This document shows, in pieces, positions 44,377 through 54,847 of a stretch of DNA of 64,000 bases. Both the position numbers and the translations under genes were made by a program. Numbering within the stretch: position 1 is the stretch's first letter; the number at the start of each line of letters is the position of its first letter. The stretch covers positions 186,001-250,000 of the forward strand of contig JAJQRF010000005.1 in assembly GCA_021228405.1 (NCBI GenBank). Direction: 5' to 3'. The DNA is from Pyrinomonadaceae bacterium. GTDB taxonomy: Bacteria > Acidobacteriota > Blastocatellia > Pyrinomonadales > Pyrinomonadaceae. The notes beneath the pieces are model-generated. The model worked only from the letters and a program-made list of their open reading frames with translations. It had not been told where the DNA came from and did no database searches.

Positions 44377-45972
44377 ATGTCTGCCGAACAAATTCAAATT
44401 CGCCGCAAGGAACTGCCGAAAAAAGGTTGGAGCAAAATTCATTTTGCGGCGATCTTCGGCGTTATCGCCTTTCTCGGTGCGGTCGTAACCGTTTCATTTT
44501 TCAAGTTTTCCGACAATTTTGGTTTGTTTGAACCGCCGCTCGAAATTTCTTCGGAAGGAAATTTTCAGATCATCAAAGTTCCCGCCAACGGAAATCTTCA
44601 AGAAGCAATTAACAAAGCTAAAAGCGGCGACATTATCGAACTGCAAGCCGGCGCGGTTTACAAAGAGATCGTTTTGCCAAACAAGTCTTTGACCGATTTC
44701 ATAACGATTCGCTCTTCAGCATTTGCAAAATTAGCGGAAAACAAACGAGTTTCGCCGAAAGATTCGGCTCTGATGGCAAAGATCATCACGCGCGGCGGCG
44801 GAAAACCTGCCGTTTCGACCGAAAACGGCGCGCATCATTACCGTTTTATCGGCATCGAATTTGCGCCGAACAATGCCGATTACATTTACAATCTCGTTTA
44901 TTTCGGCACGGAAAGCGCGAAATCAGCGGACGTTCCACGCGATCTCGAGATCGACCGATGTTATTTTCGACCAAATAAAACGGGCGTTGTGCGGCGCGGT
45001 TTGGCTCTGAACAGCGCGAACACGGTCGTTAAAAACAGTTATTTTGAAGGCTTTGCTTTTTCAGGCGAAGAAACACAGGGAATCTGCGGCTGGACAGGCA
45101 CGAAAAACGTCAAAGTTCTCAATAATTACATCGAAGGCGGCGCAGAAAATACGATGTTCGGAGGCTCCGATCCGGCAAACGCCGAACTCATCCCGCAAGA
45201 CATCGAAGTGCGCGGAAACTACTTTAACAAACCCGAAATCTGGAAGGGAAAAGTTTCGCTGAAATGTCTTTTTGAACTGAAAAATGCCAAACGCGTTCAG
45301 GTTTCGGGCAATATTTTCGAGAATAACTGGCTCGGTCCGGCGTTTCGCATCACGGTTCGCAATGACGGAGGCAAAGCCCCGTTTTCCGTGATCGAGGACG
45401 TTTTGATCGAAAACAATATTATCAACGGCGCGGGCGACGGCATCAATATTCTCGGTCAGGATGATGTTTATCCGAGCCGGGTGATGAAAAATCTGACGAT
45501 TTCCAACAATCTGCTTTTGAATATCGGCGATAAAAGATACGAAGGTTCGGGTTATTTTATTCAGGCTTCAAAAGGCGATAACATCAAAATTTCAAACAAC
45601 ACTTCGTTCAATTCGGGAAGCCCGATAATTTTTCACGACGGACTGCCGACCAATTTTCTTTTCCGCGACAACATCGCCGGACACGGAAATTACGGCATTC
45701 ACGGTTTTGAAAACATCAAATCGCCCGCGGCGCAAAGGACTTTTGCAAATAACGTTTTCGTCAATAACCGTTCGATCCCGAACAGCGAAACGTCTTTTTC
45801 GCCAAATAATTTCTGGGTTTCCGATTACAATTCGATCGGATTTGTGAATCTGGCGGGAAACGATCTGCGGATTTCACCGAACAGCCGTTTCAAAGGAAAA
45901 GCCGCAAACGGTGCAAATGTCGGAGCCGATGCCGAAAAACTCCCGAAGGAAACCGTCAGAAGCGGAAATTAG
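44377..45972 (+). CDS. Membrane-anchored right-handed beta-helix protein
   Basis: 531 residues. A cytoplasmic 24-residue head and one transmembrane helix (FAAIFGVIAFLGAVVTVSFF) anchor a long parallel beta-helix outside. It begins with ANGNLQEAINKAKSGDIIELQAGAVYKEIVL (chondroitinase B/pectate-lyase-like opening). Repeated coils such as VLIENNIINGAGDGINILG and NLTISNNLLLNIG follow. Polysaccharide lyase or epimerase activity is typical of this fold. It is the only + strand gene between the flanking glycosyltransferase genes. Its last 4 bp overlap the convergent glycosyltransferase gene. Confidence 0.75.
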   Translation: MSAEQIQIRRKELPKKGWSKIHFAAIFGVIAFLGAVVTVSFFKFSDNFGLFEPPLEISSEGNFQIIKVPANGNLQEAINKAKSGDIIELQAGAVYKEIVLPNKSLTDFITIRSSAFAKLAENKRVSPKDSALMAKIITRGGGKPAVSTENGAHHYRFIGIEFAPNNADYIYNLVYFGTESAKSADVPRDLEIDRCYFRPNKTGVVRRGLALNSANTVVKNSYFEGFAFSGEETQGICGWTGTKNVKVLNNYIEGGAENTMFGGSDPANAELIPQDIEVRGNYFNKPEIWKGKVSLKCLFELKNAKRVQVSGNIFENNWLGPAFRITVRNDGGKAPFSVIEDVLIENNIINGAGDGINILGQDDVYPSRVMKNLTISNNLLLNIGDKRYEGSGYFIQASKGDNIKISNNTSFNSGSPIIFHDGLPTNFLFRDNIAGHGNYGIHGFENIKSPAAQRTFANNVFVNNRSIPNSETSFSPNNFWVSDYNSIGFVNLAGNDLRISPNSRFKGKAANGANVGADAEKLPKETVRSGN

Positions 45973-47009
45973 CCTTTGAAAATTTGCTGGTAAACCTTCA
46001 AAACCGCTTCGATGTTTGAAGTGTTGTCGGCTTTTTCAGGGCGCGGTAGTTTTTCTTTTTCGGAAACTTCGATGATCTTTTCGACCAATGCCTTTTCGTC
46101 GTGAATCGGAATCAGGTGAACGCCTTCGGGACGCATTTTATTATCGGTGGCGATAACTTCCGTTTCCAGAAATAAAGCTTCGCGGATAGCGATCGCGTCG
46201 CCGTCAAATTTCGTGGTGCGCAATAAAATATCGGCTTTTTTTATCAAATGGAGCGTGATTTTGTTCTCGACATTTCCCGCCAAGTAAATGCGGTCGGCGT
46301 ATTTTTTTGAGGCGATTGCACGTTTCAATTCCGCTTCTAAAATTCCCGAACCGACGATCATCAACCCCGCATCCGGCAGTTCTCTCAACACTTTTTCAAT
46401 CGCCTCGATCTGTAAAAAAAGGTCGTATGTGTCTTCCAAAAGACAAACTGTAAGCAAAAACGGCGAGTGTTTTTCAACAAATTCCCGCAAATTTGCCGGA
46501 ACTTCGACGGATTTTTCGGGATTTTTCAAAACGAAAGGCAAGATCATTTCGAGTTTTTCTTTTTTTACGCCGAATTTCCCGAACATTTCGACCATCTGCG
46601 CATTGACGGCGATAATTTTGCGGAATCTTCGGAAAATGAACGCATCACGCGAAAAATAGCTTGCTGTTTTCACGTTTTCCACCGCATAACCGCCCGAATG
46701 AAACGTCAAAACGCTTTTTCCGCGTCCGAAAAATGCACAAATCCAAAGAAAAACGAACACGCGAAACGGAAGCTCGCCACCGTGATGAACGTGTAGAATG
46801 TCGTATTTCAAACTTTTCAAAAGTTTGATGAATTCTCGCGGAGTGCGCGGATGATAGACGTTCGGCTCGTCTTTGATCTCCGAACTTTTCGCGGTCGCGA
46901 TGATCGAACATTCGTGCCCGCTTTTCAACAATTCGTCACGAATTGCGAGCATATTCCGACTTATCCCGCCTTCGGGCGGCGGATATGGACCGAGTTGTAA
47001 AACGTGCAT
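45969..47009 (-). CDS. Glycosyltransferase family 4-like protein
   Basis: 346 residues. The N-terminal acceptor domain begins MHVLQLGPYPPPEGGISRNMLAIRDELLKSGHE, followed by ILHVHHGGELP. The C-terminal donor domain has PDAGLMIVGSGILEAELKRAI, LAGNVEN and KADILLRTTKFDGDAIAIREALFLETEVIATD, matching the GT4 E-x7-E region. Cytosolic or peripheral. Five bases separate its start from the bi-domain oxidoreductase gene upstream. Confidence 0.87.
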   Translation of the reverse strand: MHVLQLGPYPPPEGGISRNMLAIRDELLKSGHECSIIATAKSSEIKDEPNVYHPRTPREFIKLLKSLKYDILHVHHGGELPFRVFVFLWICAFFGRGKSVLTFHSGGYAVENVKTASYFSRDAFIFRRFRKIIAVNAQMVEMFGKFGVKKEKLEMILPFVLKNPEKSVEVPANLREFVEKHSPFLLTVCLLEDTYDLFLQIEAIEKVLRELPDAGLMIVGSGILEAELKRAIASKKYADRIYLAGNVENKITLHLIKKADILLRTTKFDGDAIAIREALFLETEVIATDNKMRPEGVHLIPIHDEKALVEKIIEVSEKEKLPRPEKADNTSNIEAVLKVYQQIFKG

Positions 47010-47014
47010 TTCTA

Positions 47015-49162
47015 CTAAGCTAAAATTTCGTTCAGATTAAATTCTTTGGCTTCGCCCGTCCGCGCCGCTTCGAGCATCAGCAAACAGCCGAGCGTGGCGC
47101 GTGTTCCGTCAATCGCGGTCACGGCGGTTTCCGTTCCATTTTTAATGCTTCGGACAAAACTTTCAAGTTGTTCCTGATAACCTTTCGCCGCGAAAAATTT
47201 ACTGCGTGCCTCGCGTTTTTTGCGCTTGATGACGATGCGTTTGAAATCTTCGCTTAAAACGCTCACGCCCTGTGCGAAAACTTCGACCATTTCACCGCCC
47301 GAAGTTTCGCTTCCGACGACCGTATAGATGAAATTTCCGATCGAACCATCGGCAAATTTGAGCGTCGCGGCAACGTTGTGTTCGCCGAAACCGTAAGCCG
47401 AAACCGAAACGGGTTCGCTTTCGAGAAGCCAATACATCAGATCGATAAAGTGACAGCCTTCACCGAGCACAACGCCGCCGTTTGATTTTTCCGCCGCCCA
47501 ACCGTTTTCGATGCCGGGCGAATTTATTCGCGTCGAAATCACGACAGGACTCGTGCGTTTGGAAATTTCGCGTTTCATTTCGACGTAATAAGGCGCAAAA
47601 CGTCGATTAAACCCGACCATCAAACGTTTTCCGCTTCGCTCGACGGCTTTATAGATCGCCCGGCATTCTTCGACCGTAACCGCCATCGGCTTTTCGATGA
47701 AAACGTGTTTTCCTGCCGTTAAAGCGTCGATCGCCTGCTGTGCGTGTTCTTTGTGACGGCTTGAAATCAAAATCACGTCGATGTCGGCATCGTTCAAAAT
47801 TTGTGCATAATCCGAAGTGCTGTATTTCGCACCGAAACGCATCGCGTAAGATTTGCCCTGCGCGCCGCGATTTGAATAAACGGCGTGAAGATTTGCGCCC
47901 GTAATTTTATTGATCGCGGGAAGATGCGCCCATTTCGCCAGATTTCCCGCGCCGACGAGAGCAAATTTAACTTCGTCCTTCTGAACGGATGCAGAATCTA
48001 CGACAATCTTTCGCGTCGGCGCAAAGGTTTCGAGCGCGTTTTCGGCTTCGCTGATCGGATATTTCAAAACGACCGCCAGACTCGAACTGCCGTTTCCGCC
48101 CATAATTGTTTCGTAAGCCTTCGGTGCGTCTTCGAGCGGAAATTCGTGCGAAATCAGCGGTTTGACATTAACCCTTCCGACCGCCATCAAACGCAGAAAT
48201 TCCTCCATATTGCGGTTTTCCGTCCAGCGCACGTAAGAGATCGGGTAATCGATTCCCTGTTTCTCGTAAGTCGGATCGTAACTTCCCGGACCGTAAGCGC
48301 GCGAAACCATAAAACTCAATTCCTTGACATACATTTCGGCTCGCGGAATCTCGATCGGACACGCGCCGACCATAATCACGCGACCGCGATCACGCGCCAT
48401 CGTCACGCCTTGCTGAAGCGGCAGAGGCGATTTTGAAGCCGCCGCCACGATCACGCAATCCGCGCCGCGCCCGTCCGTCAGTGCCCGAACTTCCTGAATC
48501 GTCGTTTCTGACGCAACCAAACCGAAATCCGCACCCGTTTCCTTCGCCAGATCGACGCGTTTTTTGTCCAAGTCAATGGCGATTACAACGCCGCCCTGAC
48601 AGCGCACCAACTGCGCAACAAGCTGACCGACCAAGCCCAAACCGATCACCGCAACCGTGTCGCCGATGTTGATTTCGGAAAGCCGCACCGAGTTCATTGC
48701 GATTGCGCCGAGCGTCGTAAAACAAGCCTCTTGAAACGAAACCGCATCGGGCACGCGCGCGATCAGATTTCGACCGACATTGATCGTTTCGCCGTGTCCC
48801 GTTCCTTCGCCGCCGTAAGCGACGCGCTGACCGATTTGCAGATCGGTAACTTTTTCGTCTTTATCGATGATAATTCCCGCGCCCGAATAGCCCAAAACCG
48901 CATAATCCTTAAATTTTGCGCGGACTTCGTTGAAGGTGCTGACGGGATCGGTCTTCATCATCACGTTCCAGACCGTTTGCAGATGCGACGGATTGTCGGC
49001 AACTTCCTTGACGATGCTGTCCGTGTGAATGTCGGCGGTTTCCGTCCCCGGACTTATCAGCGAATAAAAAGGACGCACCAAAACGTGATTCGACGTGACG
49101 ACCGGATCGGCAACTTCATCGACGATAATTTCCTTTAAACCTTTGCGAATGACTTGTTTCAT
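47015..49162 (-). CDS. Bi-domain oxidoreductase (MDR + Gfo/Idh/MocA fusion)
   Basis: 715 residues. The first ~360 form a medium-chain dehydrogenase (GYSGAGIIIDKDEKVTDLQIGQRVAYGG, then IGDTVAVIGLGLVGQLVAQL as Rossmann motif). The last ~325 form a Gfo/Idh/MocA oxidoreductase (FALVGAGNLAKWAHLPAI, EKP in HVFIEKPMAVT, then SPGIENGWAAEKSNGG and GEGCHFIDLMYWL). The fusion occurs in exopolysaccharide loci, often beside heparinase-like genes, as here. The substrate is presumably a nucleotide- or glycan-bound sugar. Confidence 0.9.
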   Translation of the reverse strand: MKQVIRKGLKEIIVDEVADPVVTSNHVLVRPFYSLISPGTETADIHTDSIVKEVADNPSHLQTVWNVMMKTDPVSTFNEVRAKFKDYAVLGYSGAGIIIDKDEKVTDLQIGQRVAYGGEGTGHGETINVGRNLIARVPDAVSFQEACFTTLGAIAMNSVRLSEINIGDTVAVIGLGLVGQLVAQLVRCQGGVVIAIDLDKKRVDLAKETGADFGLVASETTIQEVRALTDGRGADCVIVAAASKSPLPLQQGVTMARDRGRVIMVGACPIEIPRAEMYVKELSFMVSRAYGPGSYDPTYEKQGIDYPISYVRWTENRNMEEFLRLMAVGRVNVKPLISHEFPLEDAPKAYETIMGGNGSSSLAVVLKYPISEAENALETFAPTRKIVVDSASVQKDEVKFALVGAGNLAKWAHLPAINKITGANLHAVYSNRGAQGKSYAMRFGAKYSTSDYAQILNDADIDVILISSRHKEHAQQAIDALTAGKHVFIEKPMAVTVEECRAIYKAVERSGKRLMVGFNRRFAPYYVEMKREISKRTSPVVISTRINSPGIENGWAAEKSNGGVVLGEGCHFIDLMYWLLESEPVSVSAYGFGEHNVAATLKFADGSIGNFIYTVVGSETSGGEMVEVFAQGVSVLSEDFKRIVIKRKKREARSKFFAAKGYQEQLESFVRSIKNGTETAVTAIDGTRATLGCLLMLEAARTGEAKEFNLNEILA

Positions 49163-49289
49163 ATTTAATTTCGATAGGATTGATTTTTTTATAAGGGCAG
49201 GCGTGACGGAGAATCACTTTCTTATGATTTCACGACCGTTGTAAGAATGTCAACAAACTGAAATTTCAGCCCGAATTAATTAAAAACTT

Positions 49290-50408
49290 TCAAAGCCGGT
49301 AAAGTTCCAATGTTTTGTCCAACTGGGATTTAAGCGAAAACTTCTCTTCCGCGATCTGACGTGCAAAACTGCCGAATTCTGCGGTTTTTTCTTCCGATTC
49401 GAGCAGAAAGATCAGCTTTTCCGCCATTTTCGCGTCGTCGTCGGACTCGACCAGAAATCCCGTTTCATTTTCGATGATCGCTTCGCTCGCTCCGCCGACG
49501 TTTGTGGCAACGACGGGTTTCGCGGCTGACATATATTCCAAAATAGAATTTGAAAAGCCTTCGTTAAAACTCGTCAAAACGCAGGTGTAGGACACGAAAA
49601 GCAATTCGGGAATTTTCGTGCAACGCCCGATAAAATGAACGTTTTTTTCAACTTTCAGTTCCTTTGCCAGATTTTCCAAGCCTTCGCGCAATTCGCCTTC
49701 GCCGGCTAAAACGAAATGCGCGTTCGGAAATTTTTCAATTACTTTTTGCGCCGTTCTTAAAAGCATCGGCTGATTCTTGACCGTGTGGCGCAAATTTGCC
49801 ACGAGCGTGATGAATTTCAGATTTTCGCCGGGCGGCAGATTTAATTCCTTGCAAATTTGTTTGCGGTCGGTCGTTTGCGGCTTTAATCTTTCCAAATCCA
49901 AACCGTTGTAGATCACATTTATTTTGCTCGCCGAAACGTTTTCCGAAATAAGGTATTTCTTCACGGCTTCGGAGTTGGCGACGATCGCATTTGAACTTCT
50001 GAACGCTTGTTTTTCGATGATCTTCTGCAAGCGTGAACGCATTCCGCCCGTTTCGCGTTTGGAAGTGATCTTTACTTTGACATTCGCCAAACTCGCCGCG
50101 CAAATCCCGAAAATATTCGTGTAAAAATCGTGCGAATGAACGATCTCGATCCGATTACTTTTGATGTATTTCGCGCAAAGCCTGATCTGTTTGAGAAAAT
50201 TTGCGTCGTAAAACGACGTAAGTTTGAATTCGGGAATTTGCGCTAATCCGAGTTTTTCGATCTCGGGCAGTAAAACTCCTTCTTTATTGAGCGTCGCAGC
50301 AAAAACATTCACGCTTCCGTCTTCGTGCAAAAGCCGCGTCAACTGCACGGATTGACGCTCCGAGCCGCCTTGATGAAAACTGCCGATCAACTGTAAGACG
50401 CTTTTCAT
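49290..50408 (-). CDS. Glycosyltransferase family 4 (GT-B)
   Basis: 372 residues. It starts SVLQLIGSFHQGGSERQSVQLTRLLHEDG with the glycine loop of GT4. It then has IEIVHSHDFYTNIFG, VIYNGLDLERLKP, LRHTVKNQPMLLRTAQ and ANFVLAGEGELREGL-like strands. The catalytic E-x7-E is in NEGFSNSILEYMSAAKPVVATNVGG. Role: adds one sugar of the repeat unit. Confidence 0.9.
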   Translation of the reverse strand: MKSVLQLIGSFHQGGSERQSVQLTRLLHEDGSVNVFAATLNKEGVLLPEIEKLGLAQIPEFKLTSFYDANFLKQIRLCAKYIKSNRIEIVHSHDFYTNIFGICAASLANVKVKITSKRETGGMRSRLQKIIEKQAFRSSNAIVANSEAVKKYLISENVSASKINVIYNGLDLERLKPQTTDRKQICKELNLPPGENLKFITLVANLRHTVKNQPMLLRTAQKVIEKFPNAHFVLAGEGELREGLENLAKELKVEKNVHFIGRCTKIPELLFVSYTCVLTSFNEGFSNSILEYMSAAKPVVATNVGGASEAIIENETGFLVESDDDAKMAEKLIFLLESEEKTAEFGSFARQIAEEKFSLKSQLDKTLELYRL

Positions 50409-50443
<35 letters not shown>

Positions 50444-50478
50444 TGAATACGATTTTCCATTTTTCATTTACCGTTATT

Positions 50479-52956
50479 TTAGTTTTCTTCGGAGTTTTTC
50501 AAAATGAAGGTTGAAGATTTCTTTTGCGGAATCGAAACGCTGAAAAGGCTTTCGCTCGTGCGGACGTTTAATTTATTACCTAAACGGCGTGCGAGGGCAA
50601 ATTCCAGTTCGTTCGGATAATTGATGACTTCGCGGCTTCCGAGCGTGAAATTTGAACCGCCGACCATCACGAATTCTTCGGGAAGCTGTTCACCACGGCT
50701 CAAACGCGCCCACAGAAATTTGAAATTCGTATTAAAAATCTCGGTGCGAACGATCTCGTCTTTGTCTGCAAAAACGAACAAATCCCAATAACCGCGATAA
50801 TTTACGACAAAGGCGCGACCGCCCGAAACGCTTGTTTCAAAAACTTCGGGCTTTGCTTCGGCAAGCTCGGCGGGCAAAATGAATGTAAAAAATTCCTGTG
50901 CGCCGATGCCTTTTGAAACGTATCGCAGAAACGGAGAATTTATTTTTTCGCCGTAATGGTTTGAAATCCAGCTTTCCTTTCTCTGCCAACCGCCGTTGTC
51001 GCCGAAGGTAAATAGCCGCCAGCCTTCGTGTTTTTCCGAAGGCGTTTCGCTCACGCAGAAACCGCCCGATTCGACGCTTTCGATCGCCGGATTCGTTTTG
51101 ACGTTGAAATGAAAATTCAGCGCATAGTCGTGTTCGCCGCCCGTTTCGACGTAATCGCGCATAATGATGTAATCGTTTTTCAAAAACAAAACACTGCGCA
51201 GATGCGACGCGGGCGAATTTTCGAGGCTTTCATAACCGTTATGCGAACCCTCGAAAAAATCGAAACGATCCTGCGAAATCCAAGAATGAACGTGCGCGTT
51301 GGCGCGTTTCTTCCAACTGAATTTGTCGGCGGGTTCGGACGAAGATTTTTCGTCGATCGTCAAAGTATTATGCGCCGTCGTCGAACGGAAATAATCGCGC
51401 AATTCCTTTGATTCGTGATAAGTGTAAGTTCCCGAATCGACCAATAAAGTTTTGCCTTGAATTGCAAGCTCGAACGCCAGCGTATCGGCGTGTCCGTGCC
51501 CGCCGCTCATCGCGCCGATCTCGCCGCAATCGAGTAAGAGATAATTATCCGTCGGCGACCAGCCGTCGCGCATAATGTAATATCCGCCGTCTTCAAATCG
51601 AAGCGAATTCTTGTTCGGAATATGCGCCCGCAAAGTTTGAAAAGCCTGCACGCCTTCGAGTCCGAGCAACCAGACGGTTTCTTCGGTCAAATCGCCCGAA
51701 ACGTATTTGTAATCGCCGCGCTCGAAAAGTGTCGCGCCCATTGCGAGAGTTCCGCGAAAATCGTCGGGTTTACAGTTTGCCAACGGCAGCATCCGCCCGC
51801 CGTCGTCGTCACCGATGATCGGAGTCGTGCCGTCGGGACGCGTCACATACATCAAAAAATCCAACAGACTTTGCAGTTTAGTTTCGATCCTGGCGGCTTT
51901 TGCCGAATCTTCGTTTTCCTCACTGCAAAGCGTTTTCAAGATTAGAAAATGAATGTAGAAATCTGCCGTATAACGTTGATACCAGGTGGTTTGCTCGAAA
52001 TAAACGCCATCGGGCAAAATTTGCCTGTCAAGTTCGCCGAAAAGAATTTCCTCACCGAGATTCTGCCAATGTTTGGCACGGGTGAAAAACGGAAATTGCG
52101 TTCCGAGATAATAAAGCCCGAGTGCTTCCCCCGTCAGATGCGTGTTCGGGCTGTAATATGTCGAAAGATATTTTTCAATATGCCGACCGTGCAGAAACAG
52201 AAATTTTAACGCTTTCTGAAAGATTTCGGGCGTAAAATGCGGCGAATCCTTAAAGAAATGAAACGCCCAGACCCAACTTATCAAACGAAACGAAACTTCC
52301 AGACTGCTGAACCAGTTAATGCCCATTCCCGGCGGATTTTGTTCCATCCAACCTTCGAGTTGACGCACGAATGCCGCCGCAAAACGCTCATCGTTCGTCA
52401 GCCAATAAGCCACGCCGAGCGTGAAAAAATGCTGATGCCGATTAAGTTCCCAGACGACTTTTTTATCGCCCGTTTCCGCCGTGTCGAGTTCGTCAAATTG
52501 TTTCCAGTGTTTCAAAGGCGAACGTTTTCTGGAAAGCGGTTCGAGATGCCAGTCAACTTCACTTCCGAAATCGAGATTCAAAAGTCCAAGCAGATCGAAT
52601 CTTCCGTCGAGTATTTTTCCGGCTTTTTCAATAAAAAACCGCGCACTCTTTTCACCGAAATATTTGCGGAAAGTTTCGATTGTCTTTTGCTTGTCGCGAA
52701 ATGCGGGAAAAAAGGAAAACTCGGCGTTTTCGTAAAATTTGTCGAAAATGTCCTGCGCCGAAATTTCTTTTTTGGAAAAGTGTTTTTTGTCGAAAAGCTG
52801 TCGCAGTTCGGTGTCCGACGGCAATTTACCGCTCAACCCCATCTGTTCCGTGTAAACGGAAAAAGCTTGTCCGCCGCGGGCTTTCAATTCTTCCCAGCTT
52901 CTTCCTTTGAATTTTTTTAACGTATCAAGCGGATTCGACATTTCTGCTCTTTCCAT
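50479..52956 (-). CDS. Heparinase II/III-like polysaccharide lyase
   Basis: 825 residues. The N-terminal ~350 form an alpha-barrel typical of heparinase II/III-N (RHQHFFTLGVAYWLTND, INWFSSLEVSFRLISWVWAF, NTHLTGEALGLYYLG). The C-terminal beta domain carries MSGGHGHADTLAFELAIQGK and VDSGTYTYH. No signal peptide is visible, so the place of action is unclear; in EPS loci such proteins are often encoded with the bi-domain oxidoreductase. The ATG at 52956 is used; another at 52941 is equally possible. Confidence 0.88.
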   Translation of the reverse strand: MERAEMSNPLDTLKKFKGRSWEELKARGGQAFSVYTEQMGLSGKLPSDTELRQLFDKKHFSKKEISAQDIFDKFYENAEFSFFPAFRDKQKTIETFRKYFGEKSARFFIEKAGKILDGRFDLLGLLNLDFGSEVDWHLEPLSRKRSPLKHWKQFDELDTAETGDKKVVWELNRHQHFFTLGVAYWLTNDERFAAAFVRQLEGWMEQNPPGMGINWFSSLEVSFRLISWVWAFHFFKDSPHFTPEIFQKALKFLFLHGRHIEKYLSTYYSPNTHLTGEALGLYYLGTQFPFFTRAKHWQNLGEEILFGELDRQILPDGVYFEQTTWYQRYTADFYIHFLILKTLCSEENEDSAKAARIETKLQSLLDFLMYVTRPDGTTPIIGDDDGGRMLPLANCKPDDFRGTLAMGATLFERGDYKYVSGDLTEETVWLLGLEGVQAFQTLRAHIPNKNSLRFEDGGYYIMRDGWSPTDNYLLLDCGEIGAMSGGHGHADTLAFELAIQGKTLLVDSGTYTYHESKELRDYFRSTTAHNTLTIDEKSSSEPADKFSWKKRANAHVHSWISQDRFDFFEGSHNGYESLENSPASHLRSVLFLKNDYIIMRDYVETGGEHDYALNFHFNVKTNPAIESVESGGFCVSETPSEKHEGWRLFTFGDNGGWQRKESWISNHYGEKINSPFLRYVSKGIGAQEFFTFILPAELAEAKPEVFETSVSGGRAFVVNYRGYWDLFVFADKDEIVRTEIFNTNFKFLWARLSRGEQLPEEFVMVGGSNFTLGSREVINYPNELEFALARRLGNKLNVRTSESLFSVSIPQKKSSTFILKNSEEN

Positions 52957-52977
52957 AAACCAACTTCTTTTAAGATT

Positions 52978-54144
52978 TTAACCGGACTCGTCAAAGTTTT
53001 CGTCCATTATCGTTCGCAAACGATAATCGCGAAATTCGTGCGGATTTCCCTTTTTCCCGTCGATTGCCGCTGAAACCATATTGAAAGCTTCACGCGCCGA
53101 CGCGAAATGCACTTTGTAATTACCCGTCTTTTCACCGTTTTCGATGACTTCATTGAAAAAACGGGTTGCATCTTCACCGATGCAAGCCGATTGATCGTGA
53201 TCGAAAAATCCGTGACAATAAAGTTTGATAAAGACCCAATCGCTTTGACCTTTGACCGTGATATTCGCACTCATCCAGCGGTTGAATCTTGCCAGATTCA
53301 GCGGCTGATTTGCGGCTAAACCGCTGTCGTCCAGACGCGGAACCGGGATTCCTTTGATGCGCCGCGTCCAGTTCATTATCAATGGTCCAGTAAATATAAG
53401 TGGTAATTGAGGTTTATTTCCAAAAACTTCGAGCGGCTTCCCTTTTCGATGCGGAATCTTCTCCGTCAGAGGCAAGCCGCATTCATAGATTTCATTTAGC
53501 ATCGGAACCTGCGTTTCATCAGGCGCGGAAGGCAGGGTCAGATCGGCATAACAACCTGTGTCTGCAAGAATTTGCATTTCTTCATCAACGCCGCAATATT
53601 TCCCGTTTGCCGAATTTGCGAGCGCAAGATTGCCGTGAACGAAAGCATATTTCGGCTCTTTTTCCCCGTCGAAACGCGAAAGACATTTATGTTCTTCGGC
53701 TAAAATATCCCGAAATTCGATCAAAACTTTTCGGAGATTTTCTGCCGTATCGGGCTTTTCGATGCCGTGATGGAGATGAATTTCCACTTCGCCCAAGCCT
53801 TCCTTCTGCATTTCCGCCATCGTGTCCAAAAGCTGTTTGTCGTATTGTTCGGCAGGATAAAAATTTGTGTGGCGAAACTTCGTTCCGTCCGAATCGAGCG
53901 TCGCTTCGCCCGTTTTTCGCGCCAGTTCGTAGTATTCGTCCAAACGCCGCCGCTGATCGTCCAGCCCGAGCGCGCCTTTTGCACTCCAGGCGGGTTCAAA
54001 ATGATCGGCAACCGTAATGATGACGTGTTTTTTCTCGAAAAGATTTTGTCCGAGAATGTTTTTCGCACGGACAAAAGGATAACGAACCAGCCACGGCAGA
54101 TTCGATCTGAATTTGTCCAATTTCGATCTTTCGTTTGAATACAT
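52978..54144 (-). CDS. Polysaccharide deacetylase-like protein
   Basis: 388 residues from the ATG at 54144, which has AGGAG 6 bp upstream; the upstream frame adds nine residues. VIITVADHFEPAW resembles the first NodB-type motif (with Asp/His), EVEIHLHHGIE the second His-rich motif, and FVHGNLALANS the later aromatic part. It resembles the deacetylase-like proteins of EPS loci rather than classical NodB domains, so activity on N-acetyl sugars is inferred. No signal peptide. Confidence 0.7.
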   Translation of the reverse strand: MYSNERSKLDKFRSNLPWLVRYPFVRAKNILGQNLFEKKHVIITVADHFEPAWSAKGALGLDDQRRRLDEYYELARKTGEATLDSDGTKFRHTNFYPAEQYDKQLLDTMAEMQKEGLGEVEIHLHHGIEKPDTAENLRKVLIEFRDILAEEHKCLSRFDGEKEPKYAFVHGNLALANSANGKYCGVDEEMQILADTGCYADLTLPSAPDETQVPMLNEIYECGLPLTEKIPHRKGKPLEVFGNKPQLPLIFTGPLIMNWTRRIKGIPVPRLDDSGLAANQPLNLARFNRWMSANITVKGQSDWVFIKLYCHGFFDHDQSACIGEDATRFFNEVIENGEKTGNYKVHFASAREAFNMVSAAIDGKKGNPHEFRDYRLRTIMDENFDESG

Positions 54145-54151
54145 TTGGCTC

Positions 54152-54847
54152 CTAAATTGTTTTGACAACAAAATACGAAGGCGATTGAGGATTTGTGTCG
54201 GACAGTTCTTTTTCGATCTTCATACCGTTTTCGGCAAATGCCCTTTCCAAAAACGAACGCGTTTGATAGACTTCCTTTCCGCGCCAGATTCCGTCTTCAA
54301 ACTGTTTTCCCGTCGCCGAATGCCAGATTCCCGCCGTCAAACAAATCAGCGGATAAGCGATCTGTTTCGGATTCAAGGTTTTAACTCTGTCTTTAATCAT
54401 CCGAAAATAAAACGGCGGCGCGTGTGTTTTCAACAAATAAACGCCGTCCTTCTTTAAAACCCGCGCCGCTTCCGCGATCGCCTTTTTGTTGTTCATATAA
54501 GGAATCGAAACGCGGCACAAAACCGCGTCGAAACTCTGATCGGCAAACGGTAAAATTTCGCCTGCCGCCCGCACGAAATTTACTCTTTCGGCAAATTTTC
54601 CGGCGAAAACTTTCTTCGTTAAAACGCCCAGTTCCTCGGCAATATCGACACCATAACAAACCGCGCCGGATTTTTCCAGAAAAGGAAAAAACTCCTGCCC
54701 GACGCTGCACCCGACATCCAAAATGCGCTCGATCTTCCTATCTTTCAAGGCATCGAACAAAAGATTCCGCGCCGTTTCGTCGCGTTTTTTATAATCACGC
54801 AAAACCGCGTCGGCATATTCCTGATATGTGTCTAAAGTTTCCGCCAT
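54152..54847 (-). CDS. SAM-dependent methyltransferase
   Basis: 231 residues. Motif I is ILDVGCSVGQEFFPFLEKSGAVCYGVDIA (~40-68), motif II/III FVRAAGEILPFADQSFDAVLCRV. Helices and HAPPFYFRMIKDRVKTL follow in the second half. It abuts the upstream asparagine synthase stop with no gap (coupled translation). The acceptor is probably a glycan or carrier. Confidence 0.85.
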   Translation of the reverse strand: MAETLDTYQEYADAVLRDYKKRDETARNLLFDALKDRKIERILDVGCSVGQEFFPFLEKSGAVCYGVDIAEELGVLTKKVFAGKFAERVNFVRAAGEILPFADQSFDAVLCRVSIPYMNNKKAIAEAARVLKKDGVYLLKTHAPPFYFRMIKDRVKTLNPKQIAYPLICLTAGIWHSATGKQFEDGIWRGKEVYQTRSFLERAFAENGMKIEKELSDTNPQSPSYFVVKTI